Positions 1 through 5,139 of a DNA stretch of 5,139 bases are shown here, piece after piece. Origin of the DNA: Pseudomonadota bacterium. Its GTDB lineage: Bacteria > Pseudomonadota > Alphaproteobacteria > Acetobacterales > Acetobacteraceae. The stretch's first letter is position 1, and the number at the start of each line of letters is the position of its first letter. The position numbers and the translations under genes were made by a program. The notes under the pieces were generated by a model. The model worked only from the letters and a program-made list of their open reading frames with translations. It was not told where the DNA came from and ran no database searches. The stretch is taken from contig JAJYFW010000177.1 of the NCBI GenBank assembly GCA_021785335.1, positions 1 through 5,139 of the forward strand, in the 5' to 3' direction.

Positions 1-308
1 CGCGCGGCTTCGCGATGCTGCTCTCGGACGGCATCGTGCGCCTGCGCTACGCCGAGGACCACGCGCACCCGCGCCTGCGCGCGCCGGGCGCGGTGACGCG
101 CATCCGCGTGATGCTGATGCCGACGGCCAACCGCTTCCTGCCCGGCCACCGCATCCGCCTCGACATCGCGGCGAGCAACTTCCCCAAATTCGACGTCAAC
201 CCGCAGAGCGGCGAGGCGGAGGGCGAGGGCAGGCTGCCGCGCGTCGCCCGCATCACGCTGTTCACCGACGCCGCGCGGCCGAGCCGGGTTCTGCTGCCCC
301 TCCTCTGA
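1..308 (+). CDS. CocE/NonD family hydrolase, C-terminal end (partial at 5' side)
   Basis: This is the last ~102 codons of a gene that begins before the window; the reading phase starts at base 3 and the stop is TGA at 306-308. The visible protein fits the C-terminal jelly-roll (X-Pro dipeptidyl-peptidase C-terminal, non-catalytic) domain of CocE/NonD hydrolases. It has the segment LLSDGIVRLRY, then a PGAVTRIRV strand, then the family-typical run FLPGHRIRLDIAASNFPKFD followed by VNPQSGE, and it ends with a hydrophobic strand near DAARPSRVLLPL. Family members are alpha/beta hydrolases acting on esters or acyl-peptide bonds. The catalytic Ser/Asp/His would lie upstream, outside the window, so neither activity nor substrate can be judged. 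It converges on aspA with only 10 bases between the stop codons. The family call is confident; the specific function is unknown. Confidence 0.85.
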   Translation, partial: RGFAMLLSDGIVRLRYAEDHAHPRLRAPGAVTRIRVMLMPTANRFLPGHRIRLDIAASNFPKFDVNPQSGEAEGEGRLPRVARITLFTDAARPSRVLLPLL

Positions 309-318
309 GCGGGCGGGT

Positions 319-1710
319 TCAGCTCCGCGCCATCGCCAGCGGGTCGAGCACGCGGTCGGCGACGTCCGGCGCCACGCCGTGCTCCACCGCCACGTCGCGC
401 ACGCTGCGCCCGCTCGCCAGCGCCGCCTTCGCAATCTTCGCCGAGGCCTCGTAGCCGAGCAGCGGGTTGAGCGCCGTCGCCAGCGCGATGGACGCCTCCG
501 CCCCGGCGCGGCAGCGCGCGCGGTCCGCCTCGATCCCCGCCACGCATTTCTCGGCGAGCATCACCGCGGCACGTTGCAGCAGCGTGAGGGAGGTGAGCAG
601 GTTGTAGCCGATCACCGGCTCGAACGCGTTGAGCTGAAGCTGCCCGGCCTCGGCCGCCATGGTCACGACGAGGTCGTTGCCGATCACCTGGAAGCAGACC
701 TGGTTCACCGCCTCCGGGATCACCGGGTTGACCTTGCCCGGCATGATCGAGCTGCCCGGCTGCATCGCGGGCAGCCTGATCTCCGCGAACCCGCCGCGCG
801 GCCCGGAGGAGAGCAGGCGCAGGTCGTTCGCGATCTTGGACATCTTGGTCGCCAGCCGCTTCAGCACGCCGGAGAACATGACGAAGGCGCCGGAATCCCA
901 GCTCGCCTCCATCAGGTTCTCGGCGGCGAGCATCTCCACGCCGGCGAGTGCCGAAAGCTCCGCGAGCGCGCGCTTCGCATACGCGGGGTCGGCGTTGAGC
1001 ATGGTGCCGACGGCGGTGCCGCCGAGATTGACCTCGCGCAGCAGCCGGGTCGCCTCCTCCAGCCGGGCGCGGTCCTCGCGCAGCGTGACGGCATAGGCGC
1101 CGAGCTCGCGCCCGAGCGTGATCGGCACCGCGTCCTGCAACTGGGTGCGGCCGAGCTTCACCACGTCCTCGAACTCGGCGGACTTGGTCTCGAACGCGGC
1201 GGCGAGATGCTCCACCGCCTCGCTGGTCTCGCGCGCCTTGAGCACGAGCGCGAGCCGCACCGCGGTCGGGTAGACGTCGTTGGTGGACTGCGAGAGGTTC
1301 ACGTCGTCGTTGGGGTGGATGGTGGCGTAGTCGCCCGGCTCGCGCCCGAGATGCTGCAGGGCCAGGTTGGCCAGCACCTCGTTCATGTTCATGTTGGTCG
1401 AGGTGCCGGCGCCCCCTTGCAGCACATCGACCGGGAACGCCTCGGGCCGGATGCGCCCGGCGATGACGTCGTCCGCCGCCGCCGCGATCGCGCGCAGCTT
1501 CCATTCCGCGAGCTTGCCCTGGGCGTGGTTGGCGACGGCCGCCGCCTTCTTCACCATCGCCAGCGCCGCGAGCAGCGTGGGGAAGGCGCCGATGGCGACG
1601 CCCGAGAGGTGGAAATTCTCCAGCGCGCGCATCGTCTGCACGCCGTAGAGCGCGTTGCGCGGGACGCGCCGCTCGCCGAGGCTGTCGTGTTCGAGGCGTT
1701 CGCCGCTCAT
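319..1710 (-). CDS. aspA: Aspartate ammonia-lyase (aspartase)
   Basis: A complete 463-residue member of the aspartase/fumarase superfamily. It is a cytoplasmic, normally homotetrameric enzyme that reversibly converts L-aspartate to fumarate plus ammonia. Visible motifs: N-terminal LGERRVPRNALYGVQT; GTSTNMNMNEVLAN (102-115); QSTNDVYPT (141-149); GRTQLQDAVP (187-196); LLSSGPRGG (299-307); and the signature loop GSSIMPGKVNP (319-329). By alignment from memory, the loop holds the general-base serine at 320, with Lys326 and Asn328 contacting substrate. Features favouring aspartase over class II fumarase are TQLQDAVP (fumarases have THLxDA) and VIPEAVNQVCFQVIGND after the loop, both close to E. coli AspA. 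Length matches the family (about 465-480). The ATG at 1710 is chosen because it gives the expected N-terminus and has GGGAGG six bases upstream. It is divergent from fliF and appears monocistronic here. No disruption is seen. Confidence 0.93.
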   Translation of the reverse strand: MSGERLEHDSLGERRVPRNALYGVQTMRALENFHLSGVAIGAFPTLLAALAMVKKAAAVANHAQGKLAEWKLRAIAAAADDVIAGRIRPEAFPVDVLQGGAGTSTNMNMNEVLANLALQHLGREPGDYATIHPNDDVNLSQSTNDVYPTAVRLALVLKARETSEAVEHLAAAFETKSAEFEDVVKLGRTQLQDAVPITLGRELGAYAVTLREDRARLEEATRLLREVNLGGTAVGTMLNADPAYAKRALAELSALAGVEMLAAENLMEASWDSGAFVMFSGVLKRLATKMSKIANDLRLLSSGPRGGFAEIRLPAMQPGSSIMPGKVNPVIPEAVNQVCFQVIGNDLVVTMAAEAGQLQLNAFEPVIGYNLLTSLTLLQRAAVMLAEKCVAGIEADRARCRAGAEASIALATALNPLLGYEASAKIAKAALASGRSVRDVAVEHGVAPDVADRVLDPLAMARS

Positions 1711-1716
1711 CAGGGT

Positions 1717-1722
1717 CCTCCC
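1717..1722 (-). promoter_or_regulatory. aspA ribosome binding site
   Basis: On the minus strand GGGAGG lies 6 bases before the ATG at 1710. It is a near-ideal Shine-Dalgarno sequence and fixes the aspA start. It contrasts with fliF on the other side of the same intergenic region, which has none. Confidence 0.8.
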
Positions 1723-1735
1723 AGGGATCCGTGTT

Positions 1736-1760
1736 GCCGGCCGACCCTAGCCCGGCCGGC
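1736..1760. repeat. Perfect 8-bp inverted repeat in the aspA/fliF intergenic region
   Basis: GCCGGCCG at 1736-1743 is mirrored exactly by CGGCCGGC at 1753-1760 around a 9-base loop that contains CCCTAG. It lies 25 bases upstream of the aspA start codon, so it could be a hairpin in the aspA leader or an operator. No T-run follows on either strand, so it is not a normal intrinsic terminator. In DNA this GC-rich, short palindromes of G and C arise readily by chance, so its function is uncertain. A very weak promoter-like pair for aspA (TTGCCG, then TAGGGT, 15-base spacing, minus strand) overlaps it and is not convincing alone. Confidence 0.4.
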
Positions 1761-1761
1761 G

Positions 1762-1782
1762 GCCCGGCAAAACCCGCCGGGC
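1762..1782 (+). promoter_or_regulatory. Candidate FlbD-binding ftr-like element upstream of fliF
   Basis: GCCCGGC at 1762-1768 and GCCGGGC at 1776-1782 form a perfect 7-bp inverted repeat around AAAACCC. Read on the plus strand from 1763, the segment has C, CGGC (1765-1768), AAC where AAA is expected (1771-1773), GC (1776-1777) and G (1779). This is close to the Caulobacter ftr consensus as I recall it (C-n-CGGC-nn-AAA-nn-GC-n-G, about 10 of 11 positions). In Caulobacter, the NtrC-type regulator FlbD binds an ftr element at the fliF promoter and represses it. flbD belongs to the same operon there, so it may follow fliN beyond this window. The consensus is from memory and the match could be coincidental. 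Confidence 0.42.
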
Positions 1783-1784
1783 GA

Positions 1785-1799
1785 TTAACCGCTTCGCAA
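1785..1799 (+). promoter_or_regulatory. Candidate CtrA-type site upstream of fliF
   Basis: The segment reads TTAA (1785-1788), seven bases, then GCAA (1796-1799). The CtrA consensus is TTAA-N7-TTAA with a TTAACC half-site. The first half is perfect (TTAACC); the second matches 2 of 4. I saw no other TTAA in the window on either strand, so its position 23 bases before the fliF start is notable in such GC-rich DNA. In Caulobacter the fliF operon is a class II promoter activated by CtrA. TTAACC could also serve as a -35-like element; any -10 is poor (CATGCT at 1811-1816). Confidence 0.45.
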
Positions 1800-1822
1800 G
1801 CCGGCGCCGCCATGCTCGGCCC

Positions 1823-3424
1823 GTGACGAACCTTCTGGACAACCTGCGCGGCCTGGGCGCGGCGCGGCTGCTCGCCCTGGGCCTCGCCGCGGCCGCCACG
1901 GCGGGGCTGCTGCTGATGCTGGTGCTGCGCGCGGGCACGCCGCCGATGGGCCTGCTCTACGCCAACCTCGGCCTCGCGGATTCCGGGCGCATGGCGCGGC
2001 TGCTGCAAGGCGCGCGCATCCCCTACACGCTCGCCGCCGGCGGGCGCAGCATCATGGTGCCGGCGGGGCGCGTCGATGCCGCGCGGGTGCTGCTGGCGCG
2101 CCAGGGCCTGCCCTCCGGCGGTTCCGTCGGCTACGAGATCTTCAACCACCGGCAGGGCTTCTTCACCAGCCGCTTCCGCGACCGCATCAACGAGACCCGG
2201 GCGCTGGAGGGGGAGCTTGCGCGCACCATCGGCGCCATCCGCGGCATCGCCGGCGCGCGGGTGCACCTGGTGCTGCCCAACCGGTCCGCCTTCGTAACGC
2301 ACCCGCCGCCGGCGCGCGCCGCGATCCTGATCGCGATGCGGGGCGCGGCACGGCTCGACCCTGCCTCCGTGGACACCATCCTCAACCTCGTCGTCGCCGC
2401 CGTGCCCGGGCTGAGGCCGCAGGACGTGGCGATCGCGGACACCGAGGGGCGGCTGCTCGCGCACCACGGCGAGACCGGCGGGGCCGCGACATCCGGGCCC
2501 GAGGCGCTGCGCATCGCGATCCAGCGCCGCATCGCGCGCGAGGCGGAGGCGATCCTGGTGCCCAGCCTCGGCGCCGGCAACGTGCACGCGCAGGCAACCG
2601 TGGTGATGAACTTCGACACCACGCGCGAAACGCTCTCCAGCTACAACCCGAACCAGCAGGTGGCGCGCAGCGAGCAGACCACGACCGACACGCGCAGCAG
2701 CACGCGCGCGGCGCCCACCGTCTCCGTCGCCAACAACCTGCCCGGCGCGCAACCCGCGAGCGGGGGCGCCGGCTCGCGCGAGAAACGCCAGCAGGACACG
2801 ACGAACTACGAGATCGGCCACGACGTGCGCACCACCGTGCACGCGACGCCGAGCATCGCGCGCATCAGCCTCGCGGTGATGGTGGCGGACGTGGCGACGA
2901 AGGCGAAGAACGGCGCCGTCGTCTACCGGCCGCGCCCGCCGGCGGAGCTCCGGCGGATCGCGGCGCTGGTGAAGAGCACCATCGGCTACGACGCGAAGCG
3001 CGGCGACAGCGTCACCATCGTCTCCATGCGCATGACGAGGCCGGCGACGCCTGCCGCCGTACCGGCATCCGCCGCGCGTTCCCTGCTGCGCTCGCTGCTC
3101 TCGCCGGACACGCTCGCGGGGCTGGCGCGGACGCTGGTGCTGGCGCTGGTCGCGATCCTCGCGGCGCTGCTGGTGTTCCGCCCGGTGATGCTGCGCCTCG
3201 CCGCCGCGCCCGTGGCACCGCCGCAAGCGCCCGCGCCGCTACCCGGCGCCGCGCTGGGGGAACTGGCGCCACCGGCCGAGGCTGACGCGCACGCGACGGC
3301 GCTGCCGCGGCTGGACGGCGTGATTCAGGCCGCCTCCCTCAAGAGCCTCGCGGACCTCGTGGAGCACCACCCGGACGAGACGCTGTCGATCATCCGCGCC
3401 TGGCTCGCGGAGAGTGCCGGCTGA
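1823..3424 (+). CDS. fliF: Flagellar M-ring protein FliF
   Basis: A 533-residue inner-membrane protein that forms the MS-ring, the base on which the rotor and export gate are built. Domain order fits the family: membrane helix about 13-35; YscJ/FliF secretin-like ring domains (GLLYANL 43-49, [14 protein letters not shown] 95-108, the helix with [12 protein letters not shown], and [11 protein letters not shown] 147-157); ring-building domain 3 about 229-400, interrupted by a polar Ser/Thr/Gln-rich insertion at 270-330 that includes NNLPGA; second membrane helix about 430-452; a Pro/Ala linker; and a cytoplasmic tail ([20 protein letters not shown]) that binds FliG. Length is normal. The start is GTG at 1823: it gives a typical short N-terminus before the first helix, the next in-frame ATG (codon 32) lies inside that helix, and an in-frame stop lies upstream at 1748-1750. 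No Shine-Dalgarno sequence precedes it. First gene of the operon, overlapping fliG by one base. Confidence 0.95.
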   Translation: MTNLLDNLRGLGAARLLALGLAAAATAGLLLMLVLRAGTPPMGLLYANLGLADSGRMARLLQGARIPYTLAAGGRSIMVPAGRVDAARVLLARQGLPSGGSVGYEIFNHRQGFFTSRFRDRINETRALEGELARTIGAIRGIAGARVHLVLPNRSAFVTHPPPARAAILIAMRGAARLDPASVDTILNLVVAAVPGLRPQDVAIADTEGRLLAHHGETGGAATSGPEALRIAIQRRIAREAEAILVPSLGAGNVHAQATVVMNFDTTRETLSSYNPNQQVARSEQTTTDTRSSTRAAPTVSVANNLPGAQPASGGAGSREKRQQDTTNYEIGHDVRTTVHATPSIARISLAVMVADVATKAKNGAVVYRPRPPAELRRIAALVKSTIGYDAKRGDSVTIVSMRMTRPATPAAVPASAARSLLRSLLSPDTLAGLARTLVLALVAILAALLVFRPVMLRLAAAPVAPPQAPAPLPGAALGELAPPAEADAHATALPRLDGVIQAASLKSLADLVEHHPDETLSIIRAWLAESAG

Positions 3425-4434
3425 TGGCGGGCCACGCGGAGGGTCGGCTCACCGGCCCGCAGCGTGCCGCGACGCTGCTGCTCGCGATGGGCGAGGACGC
3501 GAGTGCGCGCATCCTGGCACTGCTGCACGAGGACGAGCTGCGCGAGATCTCGGTGGCGATGGCGCAGCTCGGCCCGGTCGGCGCCGATCAGGTGGAGCGG
3601 CTCGCCGGCGACTTCCTGCGCCAGATCGGCTCCGCGGGCAGCCTGGTCGGCAGCCTGGAGGGCACCGAGCGGCTGCTGCTGCGCACGCTCCCGCGCGAGC
3701 GCGTGGGGCACATCATGGAGGAGATCCGCGGCCCCGCCGGGCGCACGATGTGGGACAAGCTCGGCAACGTGAGCGAGGCGGTGCTGGCGAACTATCTTCG
3801 TAACGAATACCCGCAGACCGTGGCCGTCGTGCTCTCGCGCATCCGCGCCGAGCAGGCCGCGCGCGTGCTCGCGGCCTTGCCGGAGACCTTCGCGATGGAG
3901 GTGGTGACGCGGATGCTGCGGATGGAAAGCGTGCAGAAGGACGTGCTCGACGGGCTGGAGCGCACGCTGCGCGCCGAGTTCATGTCCAACCTCGCGCACG
4001 GCGCCCGGCGCGAGCCGCACGAGATGATCGCCGAGATCCTGAACAACCTCGACCGCGCGACGGAAGCGCGGTTCCTCGCGGCCCTGGACGAGCGCAACCG
4101 CGACGCCGCGGAACGGATCAAGGCGCTGATGTTCACCTTCGAGGACCTTGGCCGGCTCTCGCCCGCGGCGATGCAGGCGGTGCTGCGCGCGGCGGAGCGC
4201 GACAAGCTGCCGCTGGCGCTCAAGGGCGCCTCCGAGCGCATCCGCGACCTGTTCTTCGCCAACCTCTCCGAGCGCGCGGGCAAGATGCTGCGCGACGACA
4301 TCGCTTCACTGGGGCCGGTGAAGATCAAGGACGTGGACGAGGCGCAGGCCGCCATCGTGGCGCTGGCCAAGGAGATGGCCGCGGCCGGGCAGATCGAGAT
4401 CGGCGAGGCGGCGGAGGAGGCGATGATCGAATGA
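3424..4434 (+). CDS. fliG: Flagellar motor switch protein FliG
   Basis: A 336-residue rotor protein on the cytoplasmic face of the MS-ring. Its N-terminal domain (about 1-100) binds the FliF tail, the middle domain binds FliM, and the C-terminal domain meets the stator. The middle-domain EHPQ motif appears as EYPQ at 128-131 ([14 protein letters not shown]). The C-terminal domain contains MFTFEDL (236-242) and a charged torque helix. Aligned with E. coli, Lys267, Arg284, Asp291 and Asp292 correspond to K264, R281, D288 and D289, while Lys300 replaces R297 with charge kept. Length and motifs indicate a functional protein. The ATG at 3424 shares its A with the fliF stop (TGATG), and GGAGAG lies 9 bases upstream within fliF, so translation is probably coupled. 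The gene ends in a 4-base ATGA overlap with the next gene. Confidence 0.96.
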   Translation: MAGHAEGRLTGPQRAATLLLAMGEDASARILALLHEDELREISVAMAQLGPVGADQVERLAGDFLRQIGSAGSLVGSLEGTERLLLRTLPRERVGHIMEEIRGPAGRTMWDKLGNVSEAVLANYLRNEYPQTVAVVLSRIRAEQAARVLAALPETFAMEVVTRMLRMESVQKDVLDGLERTLRAEFMSNLAHGARREPHEMIAEILNNLDRATEARFLAALDERNRDAAERIKALMFTFEDLGRLSPAAMQAVLRAAERDKLPLALKGASERIRDLFFANLSERAGKMLRDDIASLGPVKIKDVDEAQAAIVALAKEMAAAGQIEIGEAAEEAMIE

Positions 4435-5045
4435 GCGCGGATGCCGCCTTCCCGCTGCTGCTGGACGAGGAGTTCGACGCGCGCCCGCCGCCGCCGCTCG
4501 ATATCGAGGCACTGCTCGCCGCGGCGCGGGCGGAGGCGCAGGCCCGCGTGTGTGCCGGCTGCGCGGCGGGCGCCGCCGAGGCCCGCGCGGCGCTCGCCTC
4601 GTCCTGCGCGGCGCTCGCCTCGGGGCTTGGCGAGGCGCTGCTGTCCATCGACGCGGCGCTGGAGGAAGCCGTACGTTCGCTTGCCGCAACGATCATCGCG
4701 GCAATCGGCGCGGCGCTGCCGGGCTGGCAGGCGCGGCTCGGGCCGGCCGCGGTCGCGGAGATCGCCGGCACGCTGCTCGCGGCGCTGGGCGAGACCGCGC
4801 GGCCCCGCCTCGCCGTGGCGCCGGACGACATCGCGGAACTGCGCGCGCTGCTGCCGACGGAAATCGCGCTGGAGGCGGACGCCGCGATGGCGCCCGGCGC
4901 GCTGCGGCTGGCCTGGCGCAACGGCCGCGCCGCGCGCGACCCCGGGGCGGTCTGGGAGGAGATCCACGCCATCCTCGAGCGCGCGCTCGCCCCAGATCAT
5001 ATGCCGGTCGCACCCCGCAACGAATCCGCCGCCGCCACGGAGTGA
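4431..5045 (+). CDS. fliH: FliH-like flagellar assembly protein (FlbE-type)
   Basis: A 204-residue protein, by position and C-terminal pattern the FliH homologue (called FlbE in Caulobacter). FliH dimerises, holds the export ATPase FliI in check and docks it at the C-ring through FliN. Visible parts: an acidic/hydrophobic N-terminus ([10 protein letters not shown]) and proline run (19-22); a long Ala-rich helical region from about 24 to 125; then the FliH-type end from 145 on ([20 protein letters not shown] followed by VWEEIHAIL), like the G-x-x-x-x-x-W-x-x-G-x-A-x-R-D pattern of alphaproteobacterial FliH. About 63 of 204 residues are alanine. Oddities are a CAGC (CxxC) at 41-44 in the Gly/Ala repeat zone and a short in-frame DNA repeat. 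ATG at 4431 overlaps the fliG stop (ATGA), with GGAGGAGG 10 bases upstream. FliH is poorly conserved, so the call leans on context. Confidence 0.8.
   Translation: MSADAAFPLLLDEEFDARPPPPLDIEALLAAARAEAQARVCAGCAAGAAEARAALASSCAALASGLGEALLSIDAALEEAVRSLAATIIAAIGAALPGWQARLGPAAVAEIAGTLLAALGETARPRLAVAPDDIAELRALLPTEIALEADAAMAPGALRLAWRNGRAARDPGAVWEEIHAILERALAPDHMPVAPRNESAAATE
4585..4622 (+). repeat. In-frame 21-base-period direct repeat within fliH
   Basis: An identical 17-base unit (GCGCGGCGCTCGCCTCG) occurs at 4585-4601 and 4606-4622. The offset of 21 bases is exactly seven codons, so the protein repeats the heptad-spaced segment AALAS (residues 53-57 and 60-64). The spacing fits a helical or coiled-coil stretch, as expected in the FliH dimer region, and may reflect a small tandem duplication. 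Confidence 0.7.
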
Positions 5046-5049
5046 CGCG

Positions 5050-5139
5050 ATGACCCAGGACCTTCCCCTCGCCGACCTCGCCGAGCCCGGCACCGACATC
5101 GCGACCGCGCAGCCGCGCGCCGCGCGCGACCTCGAGGCC
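5050..5139 (+). CDS. fliN: Flagellar motor switch protein FliN, N-terminal start (partial at 3' side)
   Basis: Thirty codons from ATG at 5050 run open to the window edge. GGAG at 5039-5042 sits 7 bases before the start, overlapping the end of fliH, and the gap to the fliH stop is 4 bases. The first ~25 residues are a low-conservation acidic/Ala/Pro leader. The last visible residues, ARDLEA, match the point where the conserved FliN core normally opens (DLEAVYDIPV-type). FliN forms the lower C-ring with FliM and is the docking site for FliH. With only 30 residues the call rests on this short match plus the fliF-fliG-fliH order. The SpoA domain lies outside the window. Confidence 0.72.
   Translation, partial: MTQDLPLADLAEPGTDIATAQPRAARDLEA

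Noticed and set aside
290..330. Possible bidirectional terminator between the hydrolase and aspA
   Set aside because: Only 10 bases separate the stop codons. I see no strong hairpin followed by a T-run on either strand.
319..1710. Class II fumarase (FumC) as an alternative identity for the lyase
   Set aside because: The TQLQDAVP segment and the residues after the signature loop (VIPEAVNQVCF) are aspartase-like rather than fumarase-like.
379..1788. A 469-codon plus-strand open frame opposite aspA
   Set aside because: It is fully antisense to a clearly recognised enzyme and has low-complexity, Arg/Glu/His-rich composition: a GC shadow.
1711..1822. Sigma-54 (-24/-12) promoter for fliF
   Set aside because: No acceptable GG-N10-GC arrangement of the TGGCAC/TTGC type was found in the intergenic region, and fliF is normally an early class gene that does not use sigma-54 in alphaproteobacteria.
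1812..1826. A four-codon mini-ORF (ATG to TGA, Met-Leu-Gly-Pro) overlapping the fliF GTG start
   Set aside because: It has no ribosome binding site and such short ORFs arise easily by chance. It could matter only if the transcript has a leader, which is not shown.
47..3226. A 1059-codon minus-strand open frame spanning aspA and fliF
   Set aside because: It is in a different frame from aspA and antisense to fliF. Its protein is Arg/Ala/Gly/His-rich with no recognisable domain. Very high GC content removes stop codons from alternative frames.
3792..5099. Long minus-strand open frames opposite fliG, fliH and the fliN start
   Set aside because: The plus-strand genes here are recognised families with overlapping starts and stops; the antisense products are Arg/Ser/Ala-rich with no motif.

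Overview
The window is very GC-rich DNA with tightly packed genes. The order fliF-fliG-fliH(flbE-like)-fliN matches the fliF operon of alphaproteobacteria such as Caulobacter. Together with the extreme GC content and the CocE/aspartase neighbours, this suggests a flagellated alphaproteobacterium, plausibly Rhodospirillales/Acetobacteraceae (Roseomonas-like). The taxon is an inference from gene order and composition, not a database match.

Layout: (1) 1-308, plus strand: the 3' end of a CocE/NonD-type alpha/beta hydrolase. (2) 319-1710, minus strand: a complete aspartate ammonia-lyase (aspA), convergent with the hydrolase across a 10-base gap that leaves no room for a separate terminator. (3) 1711-1822: a 112-base divergent intergenic region, the only substantial non-coding DNA here. 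It holds the aspA ribosome binding site, two perfect GC-rich inverted repeats and a TTAA-based motif. The second inverted repeat resembles the FlbD-binding ftr element, and the TTAA motif resembles a CtrA half-site. (4) 1823-3424 fliF (M-ring), 3424-4434 fliG (C-ring rotor/switch), 4431-5045 fliH-like (export-ATPase regulator) and 5050-5139 the start of fliN (C-ring), all plus strand with overlaps or a 4-base gap, so almost certainly one transcript.

The flagellar genes encode successive layers of one machine. FliF forms the membrane MS-ring, and its C-terminal tail anchors FliG. FliG carries the torque-generating charged helix and connects to the FliM/FliN C-ring. FliH escorts the export ATPase FliI and docks on FliN. 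AspA is a metabolic enzyme (L-aspartate to fumarate and ammonia) that shares only the intergenic region with the operon.

I found no mobile element, CRISPR array, RNA gene or clearly new system. The most interesting part is the fliF upstream region: an ftr-like element lies 2 bases from a CtrA-like site, and fliF has a GTG start with no Shine-Dalgarno sequence. This would fit Caulobacter-type CtrA/FlbD control and possibly a leaderless transcript.
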